Below are positions 1 through 10,338 of a stretch of 64,000 bases of DNA, piece after piece. The translations under genes were made by a program, and so were the position numbers. The stretch is from NCBI RefSeq assembly GCF_947507565.1, contig NC_089180.1, positions 620,001 to 684,000 of the forward strand, given 5' to 3'. How positions within the stretch are numbered: position 1 is the first letter of the stretch; every line of letters starts with the position of its first letter. Origin of the DNA: Oscarella lobularis (taxonomy: Eukaryota > Porifera > Homoscleromorpha > Homosclerophorida > Oscarellidae). The notes under the pieces are model-generated. The model was not told the origin of the DNA, searched no databases, and was given only the letters and a program-made list of their open reading frames with translations.

Positions 1-59
1 ACGACAAAAACAACAAACCGCGTTCCTATCCACTAACGTGCTCGTCCTTTCTTCTCCAG

Positions 60-480
60 CGCGATGAAGATCGAAAAGAAACCGCAGAAGAACATAACGG
101 AATTGGTAAGAGCGCTACAGAAGCGAAAAACGACTCTCGAAAGCGAGTGGGGCCCCTTTTTTCATTGGCGTTCCCCGCCCGTCTATTTCCGCAGCCGCCT
201 GGTTGCCAAGACTTCGTCGACGAACTAGTCGACGAGCTGCGATCCGTCGTCACGTGGAACTACGGAAAGGTGAAGATCGCGCAGGAGAGAAAGGAAAAAA
301 AATTCCCACGTTTTTCTTTTTGCCAGTGCGAACTCTATCACTGGATCGATGTTCTGAATCGTTTCGACGACATTCTCGAACGCGCGTGTCGTGTCGGCGA
401 CGCGCCGTCGTCCGACGACGACGACGAAACGAAATGCGTGAATCTTTGCACGAATTTGGACGACGAAAAAGTAGTCGAAA
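60..480 (+). pseudogene. HUWE1: HUWE1-like E3 ligase, 5' exon fragment
   Basis: Three exons (60-105, 195-269, 327 to about 400) splice in frame from an ATG at 64. The product begins MKIEKKPQKN and continues through [20 protein letters not shown], which matches the extreme N-terminus of the giant HECT ubiquitin ligase HUWE1 ([17 protein letters not shown]). A cag at 57-59 suggests a 5'UTR intron upstream. After about position 400 the frame stays open to 540 but becomes acidic and stops resembling HUWE1. The remaining several thousand residues, including the catalytic HECT domain, are absent, because an unrelated exon starts at 521. This is a 5' gene fragment, not a working ligase. Family assignment is from remembered motifs; the truncation is read directly. 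Confidence 0.7.
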
Positions 481-520
481 AAATTGACCGCCATTTTGGA
501 TTTTCATTTTTTTCTCTCAG

Positions 521-668
521 ACGAAACGAATTGAAGACATCAAATTGAAGAGACAGAAGCATTACATTCGGAAAAGGTATTAGGTCGTTAATCCTAGGAT
601 GTATTGCATAAAGAAGAAGTCTTGTCTACTAGGCTCAAAGCTGGGAAGGAGTTGGCAAAGGAGCCGCT
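521..668 (+). pseudogene. RSL24D1-like ribosome-biogenesis exon fragment
   Basis: The exon 521-576, flanked by ctctcag and gtatta, encodes TKRIEDIKLKRQKHYIRKR, close to the conserved KR-E-IK-KRQ-KFI-NR segment of RSL24D1/RLP24, a 60S pre-ribosome assembly factor. It splices to 633, giving RKRLKAGKELAKE, comparable to NRLKKNKELQKV of the same family. It then passes without an intron into spectrin-like sequence from about 670, so the fusion point would lie inside an exon. The match is short, and the 633-668 part could instead belong to spectrin. Neither the zinc-binding N-terminus nor the C-terminus of RSL24D1 is present. Confidence 0.45.
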
Positions 669-2158
669 GGAGAAGAGGAGAAATCGCTTGGACGACGCTA
701 AGGAGTGGTTTCGGTATAACAGAGACGTCGACGAAGAATTGGTAAGATAATAATGATAATAATATATGTATTAATTTTTTTGTGTGTGTCTTTTAGGCTT
801 GGATAGACGAGAGAATGGCTCTTGTCAATGCTAAGACGTTATTTTTCTCTCCTTTCTGAAGGCTCTCTTCTCTGAAGTTCAAGCCCACGAACTGATCATG
901 AAAGCCGTCTGCGAAACGGCCGATCGTCTCATCGAAGACGGCAAAGAATCGGCGCCGAGAATCGACGAACGCAATCGCGAGATGCAGGGCAAGTGGGAGG
1001 AATTGGAGAAAGCGCTCACCGTGAGAAAAAATCGCCTAGAAGATAAATGAAATAAATACTCATGTCTGATATATTGAAAACGGTTCTATTGTTATTTAGT
1101 ATTTCCTTGACGTTTCTGAAGCCGAAGCCTGGATGAGCGAACAGGAACTTTACATGATGGACGACAATAGAAAGAGGCGAAATATTCTCTGTCCTCAAAA
1201 AATTCAATAATTTATTTTATTATCAGGACGACGCCAGCGCTCTGGCTCTTCTCAAAAAACATCGCGTTCTTCACGCGGCGGTCGACGCCTATGAGAAGAC
1301 GGTCGTCGCGTTGGGCGAGCGAGCGAGCGAACGCGCTGATCGGTCTGGGCGACGCGGCGAGCTTTGACACGGAAGCGGTCAAACGCGCTCAGGAGAACTT
1401 GGACGCTCTGTACGCGGCGCTGAAGGCGTTGGCCGAGAAGCGCGGATTGAATTTGGACGAGAGCTATAAGTTGTTTCAGCTCAATCGAGAGGTGAGTCCA
1501 CTACAGAGTGGTAGGAGAGAGAGATAACCGACTTTCTTTTCTTCTTTAAGTGGAAGAGTTTGAAGTGTGGGCCGGAGAAAAGGAGAGCGTCGCCCAGTCG
1601 AAAGAACTTGGCCAGGATTTTGAACACTGTGAAGTAAGAAAGAAATAATTTTAATTTAATCTCTTATACGTTTCTTTTTCAGATGATTGAGGGAGAAGTT
1701 CACTGAATTCGCTCGCAGTACGAATGCCAGCGGCACGGAGCGCCTCAACGCCGTTAACGGGCTCGCCGATTCTCTCATTGAATCGGGCCACTCGGAAAAG
1801 GCGACCATACAGGAGTGGCAAGCGCACGTCAAAGGCCTTTGGGATCGCCTTCTAGATCTCATAGAGAAACGAAGAAAAGTATGTACTAAGTAATATATCA
1901 ATTTTCATAATCATGGCTCTCTTTTTTCAAGTCTCTTGGATCGGCGTTCGAGATCAAACGCTTTTATCGCGACGTGGATGACGTCAAATCTCAGATTCAG
2001 GTATGACCCTAATAAGCATCCCGGAGAGTCACGTCAAAATATATATATATATATATATATAATTCAGGAAAAATCCACTGCAATGCCAGATGATCTCGAA
2101 ACGTTGCTACGCAGCCACGAGAACTTTGAACGCGATCTGGACGCAATCGAATCTCAAG
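633..2158 (+). pseudogene. Beta-spectrin repeats, degenerate fragment
   Basis: Exons at about 633-741, 797-840, 861-1020, 1100-1170, 1228-1491, 1551-1633, 1682-1879, 1931-1999 and 2068-2158 encode spectrin repeats. Diagnostic matches to the middle of beta-spectrin (SPTBN type) are FLDVSEAEAWMSEQELYMM, LDESYKLFQLNRE, ELGQDFEHCE, LADSLIESGHSEKATIQEW and FYRDVDDVKSQIQ. In animals this protein cross-links actin under the plasma membrane. The copy is broken: the frame shifts in a GAGC microsatellite near 1315-1335, a base is missing at the 1551 acceptor, an extra G follows 1690, and part of the repeat after 840 is missing. The actin-binding and PH domains are absent. At its 3' end it is joined through an intron to a dynein exon. 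Confidence 0.8.
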
Positions 2159-2194
2159 TAAAAATCTTAGATAGTTTATTAGGATCAATATATG

Positions 2195-2198
<4 letters not shown>

Positions 2199-2230
<32 letters not shown>
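2199..2230. repeat. (CT)n microsatellite at the spectrin/dynein junction
   Basis: About 16 CT dinucleotides lie in the putative intron between the last spectrin exon and the first dynein exon. An (AT)n run sits in the preceding intron at about 2039-2061. The tract is followed by a good branchpoint-like ctgactaat and a cag acceptor at 2244. A simple repeat at the boundary of two unrelated genes fits a repeat-mediated rearrangement point, which is inference. Confidence 0.85.
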
Positions 2231-2232
<2 letters not shown>

Positions 2233-2244
2233 TGACTAATGCAG

Positions 2245-2985
2245 GTCGTTGTTCGAGAAGGATAAATTGCTCTTCTCCTTTTTACTCTGCTCGAATTTAC
2301 TCAAAGCGAAAAATCAACTGAATCAGGACGAATTTTTATTTCTTCTCACCGGAGGCGTGGGACTCGAAAACAAAGTAAAAATCGAATTTTCGATTATTTT
2401 AATATATGGGGAATGCGTTTTTTCGTTTAGTTGGCGAATCCGGCGCCTTCCTGGCTCTCCGATAAATCGTGGGACGAAATCTGTCGCATGTGCGATCTTC
2501 CGGCATTAAAGAACTTCCGCTCGCACTTCGAGAAACAGACAGACGACTAGCGATTCGTCTACGACAGCAAGGAACCCCACACGGCTCCCTTTCCGTCGCC
2601 GTGGGATCGCAAGTTGACCGACCCAGAAAGATCGTCGTCCGTTGTCTTCGTCCCGATAAGATAATCCCCATGGTTATGACGTTTGTGGAGCAGAAATTGG
2701 GTCGACAATTCGTCGAGCCACCGCCTTTTGATTTGGCGAAGAGCTACGCTGATTCGCACAGTTGCGCGCCGCTTATATTCGTTCTCTCGCCGGGCGCCGA
2801 TCCCATGGCCGGTTTATTGAAATTTGCTGAGGATAAAAGTTTCGTAGGGGATGAATTCAACGCGATAACTCTCGGGCAAGGACAGGTGAGCATTCCTTTA
2901 GAATCAATAATTTTTATTATGTTCTTTTTAGGGGCCTATTGCTGCGAGTTTGATTGAACGGGCTGTCGATGAAGGGACGTGGGTA
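2245..2985 (+). pseudogene. Axonemal dynein heavy chain, C-terminal motor fragment
   Basis: Exons 2245-2374, 2431-2885 and 2932-2985 encode the region after the AAA modules of a dynein heavy chain (DNAH3/7/12-like), the microtubule motor of cilia. Clear motifs are [79 protein letters not shown] and ITLGQGQGPIAASLIERA. The copy is dead. The conserved Trp before RFVYDSKEP is a TAG stop, near 2548. The frame then shifts by one between LTDPE and KIVVRCLRPDK, near 2625-2640. The match stops at GTWVV, which runs into an ATTA-rich tract at about 2985, exactly where normal dyneins continue with LQNCHLA. Confidence 0.85.
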
Positions 2986-3012
2986 GTTAATTAATTAATT
3001 AATAATTAATCA
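2984..3012. repeat. TTAA/ATTA simple repeat at dynein/ANKHD1 junction
   Basis: A short run of ttaattaattaatt replaces the continuation of the dynein frame and leads into the intron before the first ankyrin exon. It marks the second abrupt change of gene identity in the first 3 kb. Confidence 0.7.
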
Positions 3013-3040
3013 TAAGATCTGATTTTATTCATTTGTTTAG

Positions 3041-3642
3041 TTATACGCCTTTGATGGAGGCTGCGCGTGAAGGAAATGACGTCATGTGCCTGCTGGTGGA
3101 AAGCGGTATAAGCTTCCTCTCACTCGCTCTAAAACATAGGGGTCACCACACGGATCTATTTTTAGGTGCCGACATGAACGCAATCACGGAGGAGACTCAA
3201 GAGACGCCGCTGAGTCTAGCGTGCTGTGGAGGCCTTGTAGAAGTGGCTACCTATCTACTTGACCACGGTAAGAAAGAAGATAAAAGAAATCAATAATAAT
3301 TTAATATGTGTGTATGCTTTAGGTGCTGATATTGAGCTTGGCGCTTCGACTCCGATTATGGAGGCGGTCCAAGAGGGGCACTACAATCTCGTCAAGGTTC
3401 TCTTGGAGCGTGGAGCCAAGGCGAATGCCGTCTCCTCCAATGGGGATTCGGCACTCGTTCTCTGCTGTAGCTGGAGCCGACTTGGTTACGGGGAAATTAA
3501 TTGCGTAGGCGTGGTTATTGATTTATTGATTTTTTGCGTATAGGAACACAAGGCGGAGGGTGGAAGGACGCCGCTGATGAAAGGACGCCGCTGATGAAAG
3601 CGGCGCGAGCCGGACACCTATTGACGACTCATATCAAGTGGT
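3041..3642 (+). pseudogene. ANKHD1/ANKRD17 (Mask-type) ankyrin repeats, fragment
   Basis: Exons 3041-3105, 3166-3267, 3323 to about 3502 and 3544-3642 encode ankyrin repeats with the signature of ANKHD1/ANKRD17: YTPLMEAAREGN, EETQETPLSLACCGG, GADIELGASTPIMEA, QEGHYNLVKVLLERGA and EGGRTPLMK. These large scaffold proteins bind RNA and Hippo-pathway partners. Damage is visible. About half a repeat is missing between ALVLCC and AGADLV (3460-3485). A 17-bp segment, GGACGCCGCTGATGAAA, is duplicated in tandem at about 3565-3598 and breaks the frame inside RTPLMKAARAGH. The rest of the ankyrin array and the KH domain are absent. Confidence 0.8.
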
Positions 3643-3770
3643 AAGATTAAAATTATTTATTATTATTAGTTACTGAAGAAAAATGCAAAAGAGCCTTGGT
3701 ATGGTAAATGTCTTCTCCTTTGTGCAATTTCACATTGTTTTTCTTTAGGTGAGCGTCCTGGGCATGACGT

Positions 3771-3885
3771 TATAAACTGCTCCGGGGTCCTGAGCACGAC
3801 CCCGTCACAAAAAAACTGCTCCTCCGGGGTCCTGGGCAAGACCCCGCCAAAAAAACTGCCCGCGCAGGAAGAGGGGGCGGGCTGT
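3771..3885. repeat. GC-rich hairpin repeats
   Basis: Two imperfect copies of about 38 bp follow one another, each carrying GGGGTCCTG...GACCCC, which can pair with itself, and each followed by an A7-like run and AACTGC. A third partial AACTGCCCGCGCAGG follows. No ORF is involved. The origin is unknown; it could be a short mobile or structured element. The stretch 3643-4250 holds nothing else recognisable. Confidence 0.55.
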
Positions 3886-4251
3886 TCGTTTTTTTAGTTT
3901 ATTGAAATAAAATTTCTATACCCTACCCTTTCTCCATGACGGCGGCAGCGCACGCGGGGTGCACCACCCCGCCGGTGTTCCAACTAATCTAGCCTATAAA
4001 CTAACCTCTACCTACCTACCTACTAAGCGCGCGTCGAGAAGCAAGGCGTGCAAATCCTGTTATGCGCCTACTACCATATGTTTCCTCCTATGACTGACTA
4101 CAAAAAAAACGTTCTTTCCAGCTCCCCCTCTCTTCCACTCTTTGCTCATGCAGCCTGTGCGAGCATGGCGGCGCTGTCTCTTCGTTGCGTTGTCGTGTCC
4201 TTTTTCATCCGATATATACGAGGTCTGTGATTTGCAAAGAGCGTAATATAC

Positions 4252-5800
4252 CACTCCACGAGCCAAACGGCCGTCGGGTCCCGTGTCAGGAGTCACCGAT
4301 TGTCCGTGCTTCGTCACCCAGAAGACGTCCGGAGATATGGGCTGCTTCCAATCGCAGAAAGTGCCGGTTGAGCCAACGCCAAATGTGCAATTGGTAGGCA
4401 TAACGGCTATATAAAGAAAATCAAAAACCCTATGCTTAAATTTAAGAAAGTCTTACGGATTGGTTGCGGTAAAGGCTCTACAAACAAAAGAAATTTAAAA
4501 AATACCAGTTATTATTTAGAAGGTTACTTGGACAATTGCAGTTATTCAGTTGGATGTCATCGATGGCGATATCTCCCGTGAAACTCGTTCCCCGAACGCC
4601 GACAAAAACGATGCGATAGAGCGACGTCGCGTTTAGACACACGCTACCACTTAGCCATTGATTGCCCTTGTTTCCCGTCATCGACCAGGCCACAGCGCGA
4701 TTCTGCTTGCCCATTTCCTCGATCTCAACTCGAAGCGTGCGAGTCGAGGCGCCGTACATGTGATACCAGAACGACATCGTGCAGCTGCAGTCGTTTCCAC
4801 TGCCCTGAATCCACTTCGAAAAGAGATGCGCCTCGTCGCCGTTTGCTCGCGGAAAACTCGTCTCGATGTAAGCGTACTGACCTAAAATAGAGAAACCGAA
4901 TCAAGATAATTTTATCATAAAGATTTCTTGCCCTTACCGGATCCCGTAGTGTGATCCCGCGACGGACCCGTCGAAAAGCTCGGCGTCGTGCCTCGTCGTA
5001 GACTCCAGTCAAAATCGTCCACAGTGTCATTGTTGCTAAACATGCCCCAGCCGGAGTCAAAATCGGTGCTGGTTTCAATGCAAGGATACGACGGACCAGC
5101 TGCAAGAGAAACGAAAAAAACCGGTTTTTATTCCGTCGTCGTTGGTTCTTCGCCTTACCGCAGCCGCAGCCAGGCGACGGCTCAATACCGTCAATCGCAA
5201 TATCGCCCGACCAACTCGTCCCCCGTACACCAGTAAAAGACACCTAAAAAAAATTAAGCACGTCGTCTTCTTTCTCACGAAAATTATCCTCACCGTCCAA
5301 TTGCCTGTAATCTGTGTCCGATCGAAACTGATGCTCCCGCAATTCCACTGATTTCTCTTGTTCCCGGTCTCCGAAAAGAGAATGTATTCTTTCTTCGTCA
5401 CGACGTCGGTCACCGAAACGTTGAGCGTTCTCGTCGTCGCGCCGTACATGTGATAGCCGAATTGGATGGTGCACGTTTTCGACGGCATAAGCGGTGGAAA
5501 CGAATTCGAATCGATTCGCGCCACGTCGCCGTTGCTACGCGGAAATGACGTCTTGATGTAAACGTACCAGCCGGCCGCCGTGCCTGGATCGTAGTCCCTG
5601 CTCGGGCCCGTGTTCGACGACGGCGTGCCGCGAGAGTCGCGCGTCCAATCGAAGTCGTCCGATTGGCTTTGGGAGAAGAGACCCCAACCCGTTTCGAAAT
5701 CTTGCTTCAGGCTGGCACACGTCGCTAAGGAAAGGAAATCGTTCTACTACATAAATATGATGACTGCTACTCTAGGTGTTCTTACGTTGCTGTGCTTGAC
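4252..5800 (-). pseudogene. Multi-MAM-domain extracellular protein, truncated
   Basis: Reading the minus strand, exons 5800-5786, 5724-5294, 5243-5159, 5099-4938, 4881-4528, 4477-4457 and 4406-4252 splice in a consistent frame. They give two complete MAM domains and the start of a third. MAM hallmarks recur: DFETGWGLFSQSQSDDFDW, GPSRDHTTG, YVYIKTSFPRSNGD, FGYHMYGATTRTLNV, SETGNKRNQW, and VRGTSWSGDIAIDGIE with closing cysteines. MAM domains mediate adhesion in meprins, receptor phosphatases and neuropilins. The first exon (QAQQPTC) looks like the residues just after a signal peptide, but no signal-peptide exon was found. The third MAM ends after GPDGRLARG, with nothing downstream. The retained part has no stop codons, so it may be a young truncation or a gene whose ends I cannot see. 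Confidence 0.7.
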
Positions 5801-5840
5801 CTACGATGAAACAAAAAGAGAATGAGAATGAATTATGCCC

Positions 5841-5872
5841 CACACGTATATATCGACACGTGGTCACGTGCC
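5841..5872 (-). promoter_or_regulatory. Candidate promoter: TATA-like plus paired CACGTG boxes
   Basis: Upstream of the MAM gene, the minus strand shows CACGTGACCACGTG (two E-boxes two bases apart) followed by CGATATATACG, a TATA-like element about 45 bp from the first recognised exon. Spacing fits a promoter, but the region between it and the exon has no obvious start codon. Confidence 0.3.
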
Positions 5873-5879
5873 AATGAGA

Positions 5880-7011
5880 AGCGCTCATTAGAGTGGGAAG
5901 AATAGCCTTTGAATTCGTGCTTCTTCTGGCTTGCGATCGCGTGCCATTACATAAACCAATTTACACTACGACTAATGCTCGTGGGATTTTGCCTCAGGCC
6001 GCTGGCCCGCCCTCGTCCTCTAACTAGCGTATCCCACACTCGCCGCAGTATTGTAACATATACAAAACATAGAAAAACGCCCCATTTCTTCCCCATCACC
6101 TCAGGTAACGAGGTAGTAGAAGTCAGACAGGTCAATTTTGCTACAATAAAACTGGCGTTGATTTCTTACTGTTGGCCAAAATGAGGGCGAAGAGAGTGGC
6201 GAAGGTTCTCCAACGAAAAGAAGATGCCATCTCCTCTGGCGTTTATTTCCTTCGATCGATTTGACGATTCCAAGACGCGAGAAAGAAAGCACTACTCGAT
6301 GACGCTTAGCTGAGTAAAGAGGTGATCACTCTGCCTGGTGCCAAATGCCAACGCCTCACGCGTATCACATTTGAGGACGAAGCTTCCATTGGACGACAAA
6401 CACGTGAGAGCGTGATCTGTCCAGACTGCCTTTAGGCGTTTGGGGACCGGACAAGATGGCAATTATTATAATGATCGGAGGAGATGATCCGAGGCTAACT
6501 CTTTCGTTCCCTACCTCCTTGACATTTTCCATCGTTCGCCTTCTCTTTCCCACGGCTTCCTTCGAAAGGAAACGTCTCTATAGAGACATGCCAAGTACAT
6601 ATATAATAGTATCATATTATACAAATAAACATAACATATATAGAGATAGTACCTGTTTGATCAAAGGCAGAGTTCAAAAAATCCACTAAAGCAGTAGCTT
6701 GGAATAGAGAGAGAGAGAGAGAGAGCTACACATTTCTGATTCGATTCCGTGATAAAATAGAATCAAATATTATCGCGTTACGCACCACTCTTTAGGTCGA
6801 TTTCTCTCCGTGGCCACTTCATTCCTGACAAAAGCGACGTCTAAAAATGCTTCGTTCAAACTAAAAAATAAAAAGTAATCGAATTAAATTAAAGTGGCTC
6901 ACGCGTAGGACAGAGATCGTGTAGGATGACTAAAAAGCTGCGTTGATTATCTTCACCATTAAAAGAAATAGCAATTACGACAGCAAATAGGAACCTAAAA
7001 CGAAAAAGTGG
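5880..7011. other. No recognisable gene; (GA)n microsatellite
   Basis: Open frames here are short and match no family I recognise. A (GA)n run lies at 6706-6724. Otherwise the stretch is unremarkable AT-moderate DNA up to the first copy of the 355-bp element. Confidence 0.5.
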
Positions 7012-7367
7012 GTGAGGCCCCTTTTGAGGGCTCGGTACCGGCCGGGCCACTAGACTTTTGCTCTTGGCGGCCGATGAGAGCATTGCTCGTGCCTACATGG
7101 TCTAACCCAGATGAAACACATCCCTAAGCTTTCTCTCAGTCGCAGGAGAGAAGCATTCGACTGAAGACGGAGGAGAGACGAGCGTCGAAAGAGCAAAGGC
7201 TAAATTCGCTCTTTCGCGATGGGGAACGAATAAGACGCGTCGATCGCACTGTCGCAGTGTCAGCTGTAGCTGTACCTTTAAACTGATCGATCGATTCGCC
7301 TCTTCCAGCCTTTCCTTCGGTTTCGCGAGGCGAAAAACTGCTCGTGAGACCCCTTAGGAGGCCTCAC
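7012..7367 (-). mobile_element. 355-bp MITE-like element, copy 1 (inverted)
   Basis: This copy is the reverse complement of the elements at 7625-7979 and 12544-12898. All three measure 355-356 bp between GTGAGGC at one end and GCCTCAC (GCCTCGC in copy 2) at the other. Shared internal blocks are GGCTCGTCTCTCCTCC, GCTTAG and GTGGCCCGG. It has no coding capacity. Constant length, inverted termini and dispersed position fit a non-autonomous DNA transposon. I see no clear target-site duplication. Confidence 0.65.
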
Positions 7368-7624
7368 TTTCTATCGAGTTGTGTCATGAGCAATTTCGAC
7401 CCACAAACAGCAAATGAAAGCTCGCTCGGAGAGCGGGACGAGCTCGATTCGGCTAGAAAATCCGCGAAAGCTGAATCAGCTGATGTCAAGTGACGTCTTG
7501 TCTACATCCGGGTGACTGTTGACAAAAAAGCAAAGCAAATCTTTTAGGATTAATTATTTCGCCGTTCACTTTTGCGGCAGTGAAATGGTGAACTTTTGCT
7601 GGACAATCGAACCTTTTTGAAAGA

Positions 7625-7979
7625 GTGAGGCTCCCTAAGCGGTCTCACTACTGTTTTTTGTGTTGCCAAAGGAGAAGGAAAAGCCAGCTGGCGCGAGTTG
7701 ATAGTTGCGTTTGAAGATACGGCTAAGACCTACAGGAGGACGGCGCAGTCGACGCATTTCAGCGCTTCTCCATGGCGCAGGGACGAATTTGTCCGTCGCT
7801 CTATCGAGGCTCGTCTCTCCTCCATCGTAAGTCGCATCCTTTTCTCCGTCAAGCTAAAGCAGGCTTAGAGGTGTGTATCGCTTAGGCTCAAATTATACGT
7901 GCGTACGATATTCGCAGCAGCCGCTGCGAGCAATTGTTTCATGGCCCGGGTGATTCTGAACCCTCAAAGGGGGCCTCGC
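7625..7979 (+). mobile_element. 355-bp MITE-like element, copy 2
   Basis: Plus-oriented copy, facing copy 1 across a 257-bp spacer, so the pair forms a roughly 970-bp imperfect palindrome. Ends are GTGAGGCTCCCT and AGGGGGCCTCGC. Its sequence follows copy 3 closely through GATAGTTGCGTTTGAAG, CGTGCGTACGA and GGCCCGGGTGAT. Confidence 0.65.
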
Positions 7980-8494
7980 CCACGGTTTGTCCGGGTGACA
8001 TATTTTAATAAAAGACGCATCTGATAGTGCAATTATTATACGTTGTTTGTTTCGGATCTACGCAAAAGGATCAATTATTGTGGTGACCTGAGACAAAGTT
8101 TTAAAAAATCATAAATTAAACAAAACGAGGTTTCTTTGGGGAACGCAGCCAAAAGTATACTTGATCGATCGATCGAATAATCATTGGAAGCCTCACTGTC
8201 AAGCAGTGTGCACGCAAACTAAAACCCGTTGAGTTTGTCGTTTCTGCCCGAACACAACTACTAGTCTACACGCAGACTACACATAGCTAAATGCACTTCC
8301 GTGTGGCAACCCCCACACACGTGGTCACCCGACGTCCGTCGCGTAAACAAAACTAATTACCGTAATCCACCCAGATCAAGAGCGTTCTCCTTTACAAACC
8401 CTCTGCATTTACGCAAGCGCAATAACTCTGAGGGATATTTAGATCTTGAATTTGGTGCAGGAAGTTGCCTCTTCTCGTCATCCTATTGTTCAAA
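7980..8494. other. Upstream region of the esterase gene
   Basis: No gene is recognised. It contains a short gatc tandem (tgatcgatcgatcga, near 8162) and two cacgtgg-type E-box motifs near 8318. It would include the promoter of the gene starting at 8495, but no convincing TATA element is seen. Confidence 0.4.
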
Positions 8495-10338
8495 ATGGGT
8501 TATCTCACAGCCACGTTCTTTGCTTCAGTTCTCATCATGCCGGCTCTACTCTGTTCGGGCGATAAGGTCGACGTCTACGTCCTCATGGGACAGTCCAACA
8601 TGCTGGGTGAGGGGAAAATTGGCCCGGACAACGTCAACGGCTCACTCGGATATGCCGTCAAGACCGAGCACAAGTACCCTTATCTGTGGAACCATTCGTC
8701 GAATACGTGGGCTGTTCGCGAGGACGTCCGCTACGTTGAAGTCATTGGCAGTGGCAACTCGTCGTTCGAACACTCAAATCTAGCGCACAACGAGTTTATG
8801 ACAGTCACCGGGAAGACCATTGGTCCCGAACTTGGCATTGGAAACTATGTCGGTACGTTGGGCGAATACTTTACTCATGCGATACTCATACGATACTCAT
8901 ATGATGCTCATATGAAGTTTGATGCGTGGGAGGATCGAGGGCACCGGCCGGCGTGCCAATCCTACCCCGTTGGCCTGGGCAAAGGGTTATTAAATTAGTG
9001 CATTAGGCCTAAATCGACCAAACTAACTAGATATCCCATGACCGTGGTATGTCATCGTAAATAATTCAATTGCCCAAGGCGAGGCATAGCCTTGTATGCC
9101 AGGCCCTTTTCCTTCTATACTCCGTGGAGAGAAAGGAGCCTCGTTTTGTAAGTAGAAACGAATTCGACTTTGCGGACGCTACTTCTTTCACACCCACAAT
9201 CGAGTATATCACAAAATGAGCTCGAGTGGGACATAGCCCTTTCTCTCCACGGAGTAAAAGGGCCAGAAATCCAAGGTTAGAGGCTTTCAATGACATCATA
9301 GAACATGACTACTGTTCAACAAGTTATTTATTACATGGGCGTGACTCTCGACAAATGATGGAGAGAACAAGCTACTCGAATGTTAGATATACGACGTTTG
9401 TGATATTGGTCGAGATTCACGTGCCATACAATAAGATGGAGTCATGCTCCCAAGGTTTGATTAGTTAATCATCTTAGACGAATCCGAGGGTAATTGAGGG
9501 TAATTAGAACTTTGGATTGGGATGAAACCAATATCGTGCTGGTCACCATACAATAGCTACTAGTTGTGTACATAGATGTTGTCTCTTACCTTGGTTCTGT
9601 CTTTGAAGGCAACGCCACAAAAAATCGAGTGATGATACTTAAGGCCTGCATAGGCAATAGAGCTTTGGGCTGGGATCTGCTCCCGCCTGGAAGCCCTGGC
9701 TGGGAATACAAAGACAAGAAAAACGTCACCTGGGAATATGCTGGGTACCATCAGTCGCCTGCGAAATGGCAAAAGGGGCACAACTCCAAAGCCTATTGGC
9801 TGGATGGCGGGCGAGCAATACGACGGAGACACCAACCGTACTGAATATATCCTCTCCAATCTCACATATTTTTTCCCCGGGGCAACAAGCTACGATATCG
9901 CTGGTTTCTTCTGGTGGCAAGGTGATCGAGATAGTCGCGATATGGGTCTCGCAACGAGATACGAAATCAACCTCGTCAAGTTGATCAAGACTCTGCGCGC
10001 TCAGTTCAAGGCACCGAATGCTAAATTCGTCACTGCGTCACTCGGTCAGACCGTTAATGGCTCTACCGACGGTGGAGGCGTGATCCTCAACGCTATGCTC
10101 AACGTTGCCAATCCGGCTAAGTATCCAGGTAAGCCGGTTTCAACTTTCAAAGTTTGTTACCTTTGATTTTCCTCTTTTAGAATTTAAAGGTAACGTTGCT
10201 GCCGTGTACACCCACCCGTTGTCAATGGGAGGAAGCTCGGGGGCCCACTACAACGGCAATGCTGAGACGTACATGAACGTCGGTCAAGCCATGGGTGAGG
10301 CCATGGTGGAACTCATGAAAGCCGATAATGCTATGTAG
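8495..10338 (+). CDS. Secreted SASA-domain carbohydrate esterase, one frameshift
   Basis: Exons 8495-8852, 9576-10128 and 10181-10338 would encode about 355 residues of a sialate O-acetylesterase-like (SASA/DUF303) enzyme, which removes acetyl groups from sugars. The ATG at 8495 opens a signal peptide (MGYLTATFFASVLIMPALLC). The nucleophile motif GQSNM follows with Ser34. Later come KPIGWMAGEQYDGD, FFWWQGDRDSRD (the family WxQGExD block) and GAHYNGNAETY with the probable catalytic His. The usual Asp just before that His is not evident. Exon lengths sum to 1069 nt, one over a multiple of three. The frame must shift in caaaaggggcac near 9768-9782, which could be sequencing error or recent inactivation. 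Exon 2 is duplicated at 16379. Confidence 0.75.
9102..9264. repeat. Long inverted repeat inside the esterase intron
   Basis: GGCCCTTTT plus ACTCCGTGGAGAGAAAGG (9102-9136) is mirrored exactly by CCTTTCTCTCCACGGAGT plus AAAAGGGCC (9238-9264), with an 8-nt bulge on the left and a loop of about 100 nt. It is palindromic like a small MITE and sits in the 723-nt first intron, which is far longer than neighbouring introns. Confidence 0.75.

Noticed and set aside
5746-5825. Plus-strand MMTATLGVLTLLCL frame that looks like a signal peptide
   Set aside because: It is the antisense of the MAM gene's first intron and small exon, and has no continuation.
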